DNA from: Helicobacter sp. MIT 00-7814
Lineage (GTDB): Bacteria > Campylobacterota > Campylobacteria > Campylobacterales > Helicobacteraceae
Direction of reading: 5' to 3'
Assembly: GCF_003364115.1 (NCBI RefSeq)
Contig: NZ_NXLL01000010.1
Coordinates: forward strand, 1-64,000
Length of the DNA stretch: 64,000 nt
Shown here piece by piece: positions 1 through 11,687 of the stretch (its first letter is position 1; each line of letters starts with the position of its first letter). The position numbers and the translations under genes were made by a program. A model generated the notes under the pieces. That model was not told the origin of the DNA and ran no database searches. It worked only from the letters and a program-made list of their open reading frames with translations.

Positions 1-1
1 A

Positions 2-181
2 GTGGGTATCAATGAAGTTAAAATATTTGGGAAAAAAGGAAGCCAAATGAATTTGGGAAACGCAATATTACAAATGGAAGGCTTAAAGTTGGCTTATAGG
101 AAAGGGGGATTTTGGGACTTTTTCAAGATTCTAAACAAAATCCCAAAAATTTCATTATTCAACCGTCACAGACTTTGCTAG
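2..181 (+). CDS. Possible 3' end of an unknown gene (partial)
   Basis: The second forward frame is open from the window edge to a TAG at 179-181, giving about 59 residues ending in ...SLFNRHRLC. It is Lys-, Phe- and Gly-rich, with no motif I recognise. It would overlap the convergent glmS 3' end by 27 bases. The stretch before base 155 has no other gene, which is the main support. It could equally be a chance open frame, because no start codon or upstream context is visible. Confidence 0.3.
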   Translation: MGINEVKIFGKKGSQMNLGNAILQMEGLKLAYRKGGFWDFFKILNKIPKISLFNRHRLC

Positions 182-1951
182 ATTCCTCGGCATATCTACA
201 TCATTACCAAGTTTGACAGAAATTTCCAACGCCAAAAGCTGTAGCACCACCATCATCGCATAAAATTCCTCCATATAATGCGCGGTGTGCGGGATATAAA
301 TCATATCATCAGCGCCCTCCACCTCATCAGCACAAATCGCACAAATCGTGCTATCACGCGCGCCTAGCTCCTCGACATTGCTTTTAATCTTTTCAAACAA
401 CATATGCTTTGGCATAAGCGCTAGGCAAAAAAGTTCAGAATCTGCAAGCGCAATCGGTCCATGCTTCATCTCTCCGCTCGGATAGCCTTCCGCGTGCAAA
501 TAGCTAATCTCTTTAAGCTTGAGCGCGCCTTCAAGTGCGAGCGGATAAAACACATCGCGCCCGATAAAGAAAAATCCATGCCCGTGCAAATAACGCTTTG
601 ACAAGCGCTTTAGCCTATCGTGCAGTTTAGAATCCACCTTTGTGAGCTTGCTAGCTTTTAGCATTGTTTGCGCGTAAGTTTTAAACGCCTCTTTTTTTAT
701 CACTCCACGCACAAATCCCACATACACGCTAAGAATCCACAACGCCATAACCTGCGTAGCAAAGGCTTTTGTGCTTGCTACACCTTTTTCAATCCCTGCG
801 CGCGTGAGAACACACCTATCAGATTCTCGCACAATCGAGCTATTATCCACATTGCAAATTGCCAAACTCTTTAGCCCATGCTTTTTTGCAAGCTTGAGCG
901 CTTCGAGCGTATCGGCAGTTTCACCACTTTGCGAGACACATACAAAAAGCTCATTTTTACGCATCACAGGCTCTGCGTAGCGATATTCACTTGCAAATAC
1001 CACATTACATTTAATCTTTGATTCTCGCTCAAGCAAATATTTCGCACTCAATCCCGCATGATAGCTCGTCCCACACGCACAAATCGTAATCTCATCAATG
1101 CCTTCAAAAAATTCTTTCTCCACCTCTTCAAATCCAATAAACTCATCACTCACGCGCCCCATCATCGTTTCAAGCAAAACTTTGTGTTGCTCATAAATTT
1201 CTTTCTCCATAAAGAATCTAAAGCCATCTTTTTGCGCGTATGACTTCGTCGCATTGAGCGCGACAATGCCTTGAAGATTCTCAAATCCATCACTATCAAT
1301 AGAGCCAACCGCACCATCTTCCAAATAGCACACTCTTTGCGCAAGCCCAATAAGTGGCGCATCAGAGCTTGAAAAATAAATCCCCTCATTTGCACCCTCG
1401 CCCTTGCCAATGATGAGTGGCGAGCCTTTTTTAGCATAAAAGACAGAATCTGGCGCTGCTTTTGTGATAAGCAAAATCGCATACGCCCCACTTAGGCGTG
1501 CGATAGTCTTTTTAAAGGCTTGCATGGGCGTTTTATGCGCTTTTAGATTCTCCTCAAAAAGATGGACGATGACTTCAGTATCTGTTTGACTTACAAATTT
1601 ATGCCCGCTAGATTCAAGCTCCTGCTTGATTTGCATATAATTTTCGATGATTCCATTATGCACCACGCTACTAAATTCCGCAAAATGCGGGTGTGCGTTA
1701 GATTCACTAGGTTTGCCATGTGTCGCCCAGCGCGTATGCCCTATGCCTATGCCAAAACCAGCAGAGCTAAAATCCTTGCATTTATTTTCTAAATTGACAA
1801 TTTTCCCCACAGCCTTAAAATTATGTATCTCATTTTGTACCAAAACAGCTAGCCCCGCGCTATCATAGCCCCTATATTCAAGCTCTTTTAAGCCATTTAG
1901 AATAATTTGTTTTTTTTCATTATTGCCTATGTAGCCGATGATTCCGCACAT
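155..1951 (-). CDS. glmS: Glutamine-fructose-6-phosphate aminotransferase (isomerizing)
   Basis: GlmS makes glucosamine-6-phosphate from fructose-6-phosphate and glutamine, the entry step to UDP-GlcNAc for peptidoglycan and lipid A. The 598-residue length is normal for the family. The protein begins MCGIIGYIGN, so Cys2 becomes the N-terminal nucleophile of the class II glutaminase domain (about 1-220, with GHTRWATHG and HNGIIENY). Two SIS domains follow (about 280-420 and 450-590, with CGTSYHAG, SQSGETADT and the C-terminal PRNLAKSVTVE). An AGGAG lies just before the ATG on the minus strand. The gene is divergent from the phospholipase gene and appears monocistronic. Confidence 0.97.
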   Translation of the reverse strand: MCGIIGYIGNNEKKQIILNGLKELEYRGYDSAGLAVLVQNEIHNFKAVGKIVNLENKCKDFSSAGFGIGIGHTRWATHGKPSESNAHPHFAEFSSVVHNGIIENYMQIKQELESSGHKFVSQTDTEVIVHLFEENLKAHKTPMQAFKKTIARLSGAYAILLITKAAPDSVFYAKKGSPLIIGKGEGANEGIYFSSSDAPLIGLAQRVCYLEDGAVGSIDSDGFENLQGIVALNATKSYAQKDGFRFFMEKEIYEQHKVLLETMMGRVSDEFIGFEEVEKEFFEGIDEITICACGTSYHAGLSAKYLLERESKIKCNVVFASEYRYAEPVMRKNELFVCVSQSGETADTLEALKLAKKHGLKSLAICNVDNSSIVRESDRCVLTRAGIEKGVASTKAFATQVMALWILSVYVGFVRGVIKKEAFKTYAQTMLKASKLTKVDSKLHDRLKRLSKRYLHGHGFFFIGRDVFYPLALEGALKLKEISYLHAEGYPSGEMKHGPIALADSELFCLALMPKHMLFEKIKSNVEELGARDSTICAICADEVEGADDMIYIPHTAHYMEEFYAMMVVLQLLALEISVKLGNDVDMPRNLAKSVTVE

Positions 1952-2058
1952 TTTTAACTCCTAATTCCTAAAAATATTAAAGATTCTCTACTGCATTTTA
2001 AAATCAAGAATCTAGCATTTTACGCAAATTTTTCAACATAAAATTTGTTATCTTACAA

Positions 2059-2064
2059 TATAAT
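2059..2064 (+). promoter_or_regulatory. -10 box of pldA
   Basis: A perfect TATAAT lies 71 bases before the phospholipase start, in the AT-rich divergent region shared with glmS. Helicobacter vegetative promoters depend mainly on the -10 hexamer, and no clear -35 is seen here. Confidence 0.5.
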
Positions 2065-2134
2065 GACAAAATTTCTCTTTAAACGCTAGCCACATGGCAA
2101 ATCCCCAAAATATTTTTATACTTTAAGAGGTCGT

Positions 2135-3004
2135 ATGCGCGCAGGTTTCTTTCTTTTATTATTATGTTTTAGCCTTTTGCAAGCTCAAGCAAAAGATAAA
2201 GACGCAGATTCTGAAAATCCTTTAGAATCTCCACCACTAGCGAAGCAAATCGAATTTGGCAATGAGATCCCAGAAACCTTTTTAGGGCGCTTATATTTGC
2301 AAAATCCAATCTACGCCTTGCCTTATTATTACAGCTTTAGCAAGCCCTATGATAGCAACATCGCAAATGAAGTGAAATATCAATTTAGCTTTAGAATCCC
2401 CATTGTCAATCTTAATAAAAAATATTTCATCTTTTTTGCCTACACGCAAACTTCATTTTTTCAGCTTTATAATAAAGCGGATTCTCGCCCATTTAGGGAT
2501 ATTGACTACTCGCCAGAACTCTATTGGGCGTATGAAAATGCTTCCAAAACTCTGCGCCATATCCGCATCGGTTTCAAACACACTTCAAATGGCGAGCGTG
2601 CTTTGCGCTCACGCACGCAAAATCAGATTCTAGGCAGCCTAAAATTACAGCATAACTTTAGCGAGCGCGCAAAAGTCGGCGCAGTGCTAAATGCGTGGAT
2701 TTGGACGGGCTTACATTATGATGGCTTTTTGCATGATAATCCCGACCTAGTGCGCTATCGTGGCTATGCAGACATTTTGCTGTATGCAAATTATGGCGAT
2801 CATTTGCTTGAAGCCTATCTTACGCCTATTGTGGCAGATTATAGCTTTTATAAGCCACGCTTTGTGTTAGGCTACACCTACCGCCTCACGCACAATATTG
2901 GGCTTTATGTGCAATACACAAACGGCTATGGCGACAATATCTATGAATACAATATCCACTCAAATCGCGCAGGACTCGGTGTGCGCCTGTGGCAGAATCT
3001 TTAA
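2135..3004 (+). CDS. pldA: Outer membrane phospholipase A (OMPLA)
   Basis: This is a calcium-dependent outer-membrane phospholipase of the OMPLA family. It hydrolyses phospholipids in the outer leaflet and is active as a dimer. The first 19 residues are a signal peptide ending at AQA. The rest has the alternating aromatic pattern of a 12-strand barrel and ends in a terminal aromatic strand (VRLWQNL). The catalytic residues are readable: His149 and Ser151 in FKHTSNGE, and Asn163 in RTQNQ, with the same spacing as His142, Ser144 and Asn156 of the E. coli enzyme. Its 289 residues match the family length. It is divergent from glmS, with its own -10 box at 2059. In H. pylori the homologue is linked to acid adaptation and membrane lysis. 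Confidence 0.93.
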   Translation: MRAGFFLLLLCFSLLQAQAKDKDADSENPLESPPLAKQIEFGNEIPETFLGRLYLQNPIYALPYYYSFSKPYDSNIANEVKYQFSFRIPIVNLNKKYFIFFAYTQTSFFQLYNKADSRPFRDIDYSPELYWAYENASKTLRHIRIGFKHTSNGERALRSRTQNQILGSLKLQHNFSERAKVGAVLNAWIWTGLHYDGFLHDNPDLVRYRGYADILLYANYGDHLLEAYLTPIVADYSFYKPRFVLGYTYRLTHNIGLYVQYTNGYGDNIYEYNIHSNRAGLGVRLWQNL

Positions 3005-3065
3005 TTCCTTTTGTTGTATCACCTTCGCGGAAGTGAATTCCGCTCGGCTCCGCTTACGCGCACAT
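3004..3065. repeat. Dispersed hairpin repeat, copy 1 (family A)
   Basis: On the minus strand this segment aligns over about 60 bases with 60949-61010 on the plus strand. The shared core is GCGGAA-5 nt-TTCCGC, a hairpin at 3027-3043, flanked by AAGCGGAG on one side and GATACAA...AAGGAAT on the other. It lies directly after the pldA stop codon. It may serve as the pldA terminator or RNA-stabilising hairpin, but it has no following T-run. Confidence 0.7.
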
Positions 3066-3343
3066 ATTCCACCCTTTCTAATTAATTAGGCTCTTAAGAT
3101 TCTGCCACCTTGCTTTGTGGTTATTGTCGCGTATTGTATTTTGTCATTGCGAGTGAGTGAAACGAATGAAGCAATCCATTGAAAATCTAGGATTCTGCCA
3201 TGCTAGCTAGAATCTTAGATTTTTAGATTCCCTAAAAACGCACATTTGCGCGCTATTTTTTAGCAAAGATTGCAAATTTTGCCCTTACTTAATCAAAGAT
3301 TAGCTAAAATCCCAAACTATATTTTCACAAAGGGTTTAAAAAA
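3066..3343. other. Intergenic region between pldA and surA-like gene
   Basis: The gap between genes, 3005-3343, holds two repeat elements (3004-3065 and 3143-3178) and several AGATTCT/AGAATCT words around 3190-3230. A TAAAAT at 3305-3310 is a plausible -10 for the next gene. I see no open frame with a ribosome binding site here. Confidence 0.5.
3143..3178. repeat. Dispersed repeat, intergenic copy (family B)
   Basis: This 36-base element starts GTCATTGCGAGT and ends GAAGCAATCCA. It has imperfect dyad symmetry (ATTGC...GCAAT). By eye it matches 30 of 36 positions with the minus strand of 26712-26747, which lies inside the mod gene. Elements of this sort are widespread in proteobacterial intergenic DNA. 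Confidence 0.7.
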
Positions 3344-4171
3344 ATGAAAACAGCTTTTTTGTCTTTTTTGCTTTGCGGGGCGTTTTGCTATGCTGAGATT
3401 ATCGCGGGTGTGGCAATACGCGTAAATAGCCACGCCATCACGCTAAATGAAATCAAATCCGTGCAAAAAGAGTTTAAAATCACCAAAGAGCAGGCTATTG
3501 ATATGCTTATTAATGAGCGTTTGAAAGATGATGAGATTGAGCGTTTTAAAATCAGCGTTGATGAATTTAAAATCGATGATGAAATCACAAGAATCGCCCA
3601 AAGTAGCGGTATGAGCAAAAGTGAGCTTATCTCACAAATCGCAAAAAGGGGCTTAAGCTACCAAAACTATCGCGCAGAAATCAAAAAACAAATCCAAACG
3701 CGCGAGCTTATGCAAAAGATTCTCTCATCAAATGTAAGCATCACCGATGAAAACGAGCTTTTCGCCTATTACACAAAGCACAAAAAAGAATTTGAGATTC
3801 CTACAAGTGTGAGCGTAATGCGCTATAGCGCAAAAAGTGATACGCTTTTGCAAAAGGCACAAGCAGCGCCAAATAAATCCATCGATGGCGTGGAAAAAAT
3901 GCAAGAAGAAATCGCCCTAGATGCGCTAAGCCCACAAATCAAGCAAGTTTTTGTCACCACGCCAAAGGGTGAATTTACGCCTGTGCTTAATTCTGGCGAC
4001 TTGCTCATAAGCTTTCTTATTTTGCAAAAAAATGGCAATACGCTTTTAAGCTTTGAGCAAGCAAAAGCGTTTATAAACTCTAAATTGCTCGCACAAAAAG
4101 AGCAAGATATTATCAAAGAGCATTTTGACAAAATGCGCGCAAGTGCAAAAATCGTGTATATACGAGAATAG
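3344..4171 (+). CDS. SurA-like periplasmic chaperone / peptidyl-prolyl isomerase family protein
   Basis: This is a periplasmic folding factor for outer membrane proteins, by similarity to SurA N-terminal domains. Residues 1-17 are a signal peptide ending CYA. Residues about 20-150 match the SurA_N helical chaperone domain (RVNSHAITLNEI, then INERLKDDEIERFKIS). The C-terminal part (about 155-265) is a weak parvulin-like segment with FVTTPKGEFTPVLNSGD, so isomerase activity is uncertain. A 275-residue protein of this kind is usual in epsilonproteobacteria. It is followed after 8 bases by the LapB-like gene, in the order also found in H. pylori, and the run continues into rnhA and engB. Confidence 0.82.
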   Translation: MKTAFLSFLLCGAFCYAEIIAGVAIRVNSHAITLNEIKSVQKEFKITKEQAIDMLINERLKDDEIERFKISVDEFKIDDEITRIAQSSGMSKSELISQIAKRGLSYQNYRAEIKKQIQTRELMQKILSSNVSITDENELFAYYTKHKKEFEIPTSVSVMRYSAKSDTLLQKAQAAPNKSIDGVEKMQEEIALDALSPQIKQVFVTTPKGEFTPVLNSGDLLISFLILQKNGNTLLSFEQAKAFINSKLLAQKEQDIIKEHFDKMRASAKIVYIRE

Positions 4172-4179
4172 GCTAAAAA

Positions 4180-5262
4180 ATGGTGTGGTATAAAGACCCG
4201 CTTTTTGGCGTTGTCATACTTTTTGTGATTATCGCTAGTGTGGGGATTTTGGACTTTTTGCGTAATAAAATGCGCGAAAAAAAGCGCCTTGGTGCGATTG
4301 AGAATCTCAAAAAATCTTATGATTATTTAGGCGTCAAAGATGGGGTGGAAGAGTTTTTAAAGCTAAGCACAAATCCTATCCCAACGCTTGAATTTATCGC
4401 GCAAGCCTATATCCAAAGTGGCAATATACAAGAAGCGATTAAAATTTATGGAAGCATTGTTGATAATTTAGAAGATTCTCAAGAAAAGGCGCGGATTCTC
4501 TATGCGCTGGGAATCGCGTATTTTCAAGCGGGATTCTTACAAAGGGCAAAAAATATCTTTTTAGAAATCATCAAAAACTACCCGCGCAATAGAGAAGTTT
4601 TAAGCTATTTATTAAAAACTTATGAAAATCTCGGACTCTACAAAGACGCGCTTGATACGCTTGGTTGCATTGAAGAGATTTGCAATCAAAGTCAAATCCG
4701 CGATGAGAAATATCTACAAGAAATTGCAAAAAATTACGCCTATTTGCAAGCGCTTAATACCTTCTATGACGCCACACTTGGCTATGAAGCAAAGATTGCA
4801 AAGCTAAAAAATATCTACTCCAACCACCCGCAACTTCAAAAGCTCATACTAGGATTCTATAAAGAAATAAACCTTCCACTATTTTGGCAAGAGGTTTTAA
4901 ATCACAAAGAGGCTTCAAACACGCAAAATATCGAAAATCTCCTTGATATTTTTTGGAAATGCACCAAAGAAGAAGTCCCGCTAAGCCTCCTTAAAAATCC
5001 AAAAATCTTAGAAATTTATCGCGCCAAAGGTTATATTGAATCTAGCGCGCCATGCGAAAAATTTGAGCTAGAAAGCATTAGAATCTTGCGCGAGTTTTCA
5101 GCCTTTAGGGCGGATTTAAGCTTTGAATATCGTTGTAGTGAATGCAAAAGCATTTTCCCATTTGAAAGCAATCGCTGTCCTAAATGTAACGCCTTGCTTT
5201 GCTTTGAGCTTATCTGCAAAGTCATCGAGCAAAAAGATGAAATCAGTCACTCTTTATTGTGA
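4180..5262 (+). CDS. LapB/YciM-like TPR protein with zinc ribbon
   Basis: This is an inner-membrane-anchored TPR protein. One membrane segment (about 9-26) is followed by a basic stretch and TPR helices from about 60 to 200. The C-terminal metal ribbon is built on Cys319, Cys322, Cys333 and Cys336 (CSEC and CPKC). That architecture is LapB, which in E. coli couples LPS synthesis to FtsH-dependent turnover of LpxC. A helical region without clear repeats fills about 200-310. The last 26 bases overlap the start of rnhA, suggesting coupled translation. The LapB role in this organism is inference; the fold assignment is firmer. Confidence 0.8.
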   Translation: MVWYKDPLFGVVILFVIIASVGILDFLRNKMREKKRLGAIENLKKSYDYLGVKDGVEEFLKLSTNPIPTLEFIAQAYIQSGNIQEAIKIYGSIVDNLEDSQEKARILYALGIAYFQAGFLQRAKNIFLEIIKNYPRNREVLSYLLKTYENLGLYKDALDTLGCIEEICNQSQIRDEKYLQEIAKNYAYLQALNTFYDATLGYEAKIAKLKNIYSNHPQLQKLILGFYKEINLPLFWQEVLNHKEASNTQNIENLLDIFWKCTKEEVPLSLLKNPKILEIYRAKGYIESSAPCEKFELESIRILREFSAFRADLSFEYRCSECKSIFPFESNRCPKCNALLCFELICKVIEQKDEISHSLL

Positions 5263-5659
5263 TGGCTCCGCACTTGGGAATCCGGGTGCTGGCGGCTGGT
5301 GCGGGATCTTAGAATACAAAGGCACAAAAAAAGTGTTAAGCGGTGGCGAAGCACACACGACAAACAATAGAATGGAACTTTTAGCCGTCATACAATCCCT
5401 AAAAGCACTCAAAGAACCTTGCAAAATAGAGCTTTACAGCGACTCAAAATATGTGTGCGAAGGGATTAACACTTGGTTGAAAAATTGGGTGGCAAAAGAC
5501 TTCGCAAAGGTTAAGAATCCCGATTTGTGGCGCGAGTATTTAAAGGTAAGCAAAGGGCATTTTGTAAGCGCGCATTGGATCAAAGGGCATGCGGGAATCC
5601 CGCTTAATGAAGAATGCGATTCCATCGCAAAAGCTCAAGCGCAAAAGTTTCTCTCCTAA
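5237..5659 (+). CDS. rnhA: Ribonuclease HI
   Basis: RNase HI cleaves the RNA strand of RNA-DNA hybrids. The carboxylates and histidine of the active site are readable: Asp9 (YCDGSALGNPG), Glu47 (NNRMELLAV), Asp69 (LYSDSKYV), His118 (KGHAG) and Asp128 (CDSIA). The protein has 140 residues. A longer open frame begins at 5123, but the family starts at MKSVTLYCDG, so ATG 5237 is chosen. It overlaps the upstream LapB-like gene by 26 bases. Its stop overlaps the engB start (TAATG). Confidence 0.95.
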   Translation: MKSVTLYCDGSALGNPGAGGWCGILEYKGTKKVLSGGEAHTTNNRMELLAVIQSLKALKEPCKIELYSDSKYVCEGINTWLKNWVAKDFAKVKNPDLWREYLKVSKGHFVSAHWIKGHAGIPLNEECDSIAKAQAQKFLS

Positions 5660-6393
5660 TGCAAGTTTTATCCATAAATCCCCGCTTTTTGCTAAGCGCG
5701 CAAAATATCGCACAAGCCCCAAGCCCCTTGCATTCTGAAATCGCCTTTTTAGGGCGCAGCAATGTTGGAAAATCTAGCTTTCTTAATCTCCTCTTAGGCG
5801 CAAATCTTGCCAAAAGCTCAAGCACACCGGGCAAAACACAACTTATCAACTTTTTTTCCACGCGCTGGGAAATACGAGAATCTAATAAAAACACGCAAGG
5901 CATAAATCCCACTCAAAGCGTAGATTCTAAAGATTCTCAAAACGCGCAAGACACGCATTCTGCACAAGAGCTTGTTTTTATCGATTTGCCCGGATTTGGC
6001 TATGCAAAGGTGAGCAAAAGCCTGCAGGAAAAATGGCAAAGGGATTTGGTAGAATTTTTGCAAAAGCGCAGCAGCATTAAACTTTTTGTCTTTTTGCGCG
6101 ATAGCAGGCATGCGGATTTGGCTCAAGATGACGCGGTGCTAGAGTTTTTGCAAAGCATAAAAAGGGGCGATCAAGAGATTCTAAGCATTTTTACAAAAGC
6201 TGATAAGCTCAACCAAAGCGCGCTAAATACGCTCAAATCACAAGGCGCGATACTCTCTAGCATTAACCCATCTAAAAAAATCCAGCATAAAATTTCTAGC
6301 GTTTCTGCGTTGCGGTTTATGATTTTTCAAAAAGTTTTGGGCAAAATGTCGCCCTCAAACCAACAACAGCAACAAGAGGAAAATAATGTATAG
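5659..6393 (+). CDS. engB: Ribosome biogenesis GTPase EngB/YsxC
   Basis: This TRAFAC GTPase is needed for large ribosomal subunit assembly. The G motifs are visible: G1 GRSNVGKSS (32-40), G3 DLPGFG (109-114) and G4 FTKADK near 180. ATG 5659 is preferred over an upstream in-frame ATG at 5614 because it makes a TAATG overlap with rnhA and fits the family start. An Asp/Ser/Gln/Asn-rich insertion of about 32 residues (72-103) separates the switch I region from G3, where most homologues have only a short turn. The total is 244 residues. It overlaps the next gene by 8 bases. Confidence 0.93.
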   Translation: MQVLSINPRFLLSAQNIAQAPSPLHSEIAFLGRSNVGKSSFLNLLLGANLAKSSSTPGKTQLINFFSTRWEIRESNKNTQGINPTQSVDSKDSQNAQDTHSAQELVFIDLPGFGYAKVSKSLQEKWQRDLVEFLQKRSSIKLFVFLRDSRHADLAQDDAVLEFLQSIKRGDQEILSIFTKADKLNQSALNTLKSQGAILSSINPSKKIQHKISSVSALRFMIFQKVLGKMSPSNQQQQQEENNV

Positions 6394-6865
6394 CATCCAA
6401 AAGCCAACGCTTAGCGATATCGAGGAAATGCGCGCGCTTGTGAGCGTGGAAGTGGAGCGCGGGGTGATTTTAGAGCGCAGTATTGATGAGATGGCAAATG
6501 CTATCCGCTCCTATCATGTCGCGCGTGAAAATCCAAGCAAAGAAAATGAGAAAGGCAAAATCATTGGATTCTGCGCACTGTATGTGTATTCTAGCACTTT
6601 GGGGGAATTGCGCTCTTTAATCGTAGATGAAAAGTATCGAAACAAAGGCATCGCAAGCGCGCTTATAGAATCTGTCAAAAAAGAAGCCAAAGAGCTGGGT
6701 TTAAGCGAAATATTAGTGCTAACTTATAGAGAAAAATTATTTCAAAAGCTTGGTTTTGCTATAATCGACAAAGCACTTTTACCAAATCATAAAATATGGG
6801 CGGATTGTATCAAATGCAAACATTTTCCAATATGCGACGAGGTGGCTCTTATAGCCAAAGTTTAA
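6386..6865 (+). CDS. ArgA-like GNAT N-acetyltransferase
   Basis: This single-domain GNAT protein of 159 residues has the acetyl-CoA loop at VDEKYRNKGIASALIE. The C-terminal motif KIWADCIKCKHFPICDEVAL is typical of short, stand-alone N-acetylglutamate synthases of epsilon- and deltaproteobacteria, which start arginine synthesis from glutamate. That assignment is family knowledge. No kinase-like ArgA domain is present. The gene overlaps engB by 8 bases and the following membrane protein by tens of bases, so it belongs to the same transcription unit. Confidence 0.75.
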   Translation: MYSIQKPTLSDIEEMRALVSVEVERGVILERSIDEMANAIRSYHVARENPSKENEKGKIIGFCALYVYSSTLGELRSLIVDEKYRNKGIASALIESVKKEAKELGLSEILVLTYREKLFQKLGFAIIDKALLPNHKIWADCIKCKHFPICDEVALIAKV

Positions 6866-7276
6866 AAAATATCGCGCTTTTTATTGCTCTCTTTGTGTAT
6901 GAGAGTTTGGCTGGGTTGTTAAGCTTTTTGCCGCCATTGCTCGGGGTTTTTTTCTTGCTTTTGGTGCATTATGACAAAGAGGATAATTTCTGGCGTTTTT
7001 GCATTATCCTAAGTATGCTTTTTGTGGTGGAGATTTTCAATGATATGCCGCTTGGAATCTTGCTTGTGCTGTTTTTGGTATTGCGCTATATGGCGTTTTT
7101 GTATGTAGATACTTTGAATGCAAAGCGCTTTTTGGCGGTTTTGCAAATCGCGCTTGTGTATTTTGGGCTGTATCTTGTGCTTGTTGCGTTTAAATCCTTT
7201 GGGAATCTCTACCTTGATATAAATCCACTTATTCTTGTGTATTATTTCGTGGTTGAAACGATTGTAGCGAGTTTTT

Positions 7277-7293
<17 letters not shown>
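6814..7293 (+). CDS. MreD-like integral membrane protein preceding PBP2
   Basis: This is a small hydrophobic protein of about 160 residues with four to five predicted membrane helices (LFIALFVYESLAG, LGVFFLLLV, FCIILSMLFVV, LGILLVLFLVLRYM and the C-terminal YYFVVETIVASF). It is directly upstream of, and overlaps, the PBP2 gene, the position of MreD-type proteins in elongation operons; H. pylori has an equivalent pair. The start is uncertain. ATG 6796 lies inside the acetyltransferase. ATG 6814 has GGCGGA nine bases upstream and is used here. ATG 6832 is also possible. Function is inferred from topology and context. Confidence 0.65.
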
Positions 7294-10067
<2,774 letters not shown>

Positions 10068-10170
10068 TTTTATTTTTAGCTTTTCTAGCTATCAAAACTT
10101 CGTAGATTCTCTTGCCTGCAAGCGTGCATTAGACGCAAAACCCTACCATTAAACGCATAATCGCAAAACC

Positions 10171-11601
10171 TTACTTCATCGCCTTTTCGTGTGATCGTCT
10201 AAAAACGCTGTTAATGTTTTCCTCTACCCATTTTGCGCTCATCCATTCATTCAAACTCACAGGATAGCCCTGCACCAAGATTTCTAAATGCAAATGATCG
10301 CCAAACGCCCAGCCACTCTCGCCTGTGTAGCCTAGCAAAGTTTCTGGCGCAATGGTATCGCCAACCTTCACTAGAGAATCTGAAAGATGCGCATACAACG
10401 ATGAAAGCCCAAATCCATGATACACCATTATCGTATTTCCATGCAGTCCCAAATACCGCCTTAGCGTAACCACGCCATCATTGCTTGATGAAATCGGCGC
10501 ATTTCTCACACTCGCCAAATCAAGCCCCATGTGATAAGTGATACTCACCATATCCTTATCGAGGTAATAACTGCGCTCATCGCCAAAAAATCCCACTGCC
10601 TGTGCATTTTTCAGCGGATAAAATGGCACAAATTCCTCGATATAGCTTTTGTCTGTGGCGATATATTTTGACGCTTCGATGATTTTTTCCTCATCTTCGT
10701 TGCGCATAGTTTCATTGATGAACAAAAAGCGCTCTTTATCATCTTTGAAATCCTCAAAATTAACCGAGCCAATTTGCTCTATGAGCGTTGGAAGTTTGGA
10801 TTCTAAAAAATTTTCTTTTAGCCTTATATTTGATTTTCGCAAAGGCGCGGAAAGGTTTTTAGCGATAGGAATGGGGATTTTAGTGACATTATGCGCCTTG
10901 TCTGTGATGGTGATACTGCCTTCAAAAAAGGTGTTTTTCAAAGGCCACGCGATGATAGAGGCAAAAAGCTGTGTATTTGGCGGAAGTGTGAGAGAATCTA
11001 GCGCTTTTGGCTCGTATTTAAAGGCTTCAAATTCATTCTTGCCATTGCTTAAAACTATAGAATCTAGCGCGATATCTTCAACCTTAAACACCACAAGCGC
11101 GCTTCCTGAACGCGAGATTTTAGGAGAATGCGCGAGAATCTCAACGCGCGGCGCAATCATATCAATGGTAAGAAACATATCAAGCGTTACGCTATTGCCC
11201 ATAAAAAAGTTTGCATTACTCCAATCGCGCACCTTAATTTTATACTGCAAAATTGTGCCGTTTTTTAGCTCGGTAGGCGGTTTTGGCAAAGAGATAGAGA
11301 GATGTTTTGGCTTCCCTAGCACCACTTCTTTTTTCTGAAAAAGACTTTGAGAATCTAGCAAAATTTCAATCTCATAGCCTCTCAAACCGCTTTCATTGCT
11401 AAAATCAACCACCAAATCATCTTTTAGATTCCAATGCGTTGGGAGATTGAGCGAGTAAGTGGGCTTAGTTTGCTCGCATAAAAGCACATTTAGCCCAAAG
11501 CCCACGCCCAACAAAATAAGCAACGCAACCACAATTCCAACAATTCTCATAATTCCACTAAGCCCCCATTTTGCAAAAAAGCGCATTATAGCAACGCTCA
11601 T
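10171..11601 (-). CDS. Membrane-anchored M23 family peptidoglycan peptidase
   Basis: This 476-residue protein has one N-terminal membrane segment (about 18-42), a long periplasmic region of beta-rich domains (about 45-330), and a C-terminal LytM/M23 domain. The zinc and catalytic residues are intact: His357 and Asp361 (YHMGLDLA), His405 (YAHLS), His436 and His438 (DHLHLE). It should be an active zinc endopeptidase cutting peptidoglycan cross-links. It is divergent from a second M23 gene (csd3-like), with 86 bases between them. I cannot place it in a named Csd class, since H. pylori Csd1 and Csd2 are shorter (about 310 residues). Confidence 0.85.
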   Translation of the reverse strand: MSVAIMRFFAKWGLSGIMRIVGIVVALLILLGVGFGLNVLLCEQTKPTYSLNLPTHWNLKDDLVVDFSNESGLRGYEIEILLDSQSLFQKKEVVLGKPKHLSISLPKPPTELKNGTILQYKIKVRDWSNANFFMGNSVTLDMFLTIDMIAPRVEILAHSPKISRSGSALVVFKVEDIALDSIVLSNGKNEFEAFKYEPKALDSLTLPPNTQLFASIIAWPLKNTFFEGSITITDKAHNVTKIPIPIAKNLSAPLRKSNIRLKENFLESKLPTLIEQIGSVNFEDFKDDKERFLFINETMRNEDEEKIIEASKYIATDKSYIEEFVPFYPLKNAQAVGFFGDERSYYLDKDMVSITYHMGLDLASVRNAPISSSNDGVVTLRRYLGLHGNTIMVYHGFGLSSLYAHLSDSLVKVGDTIAPETLLGYTGESGWAFGDHLHLEILVQGYPVSLNEWMSAKWVEENINSVFRRSHEKAMK

Positions 11602-11687
11602 ATAAAGCTTTTATTAAGCCTAGATTCTAAGTTTTTATGCTAGCATTGCGGGCATTTTACTCTAAAGTTGCGAGGTAGCACAAACGA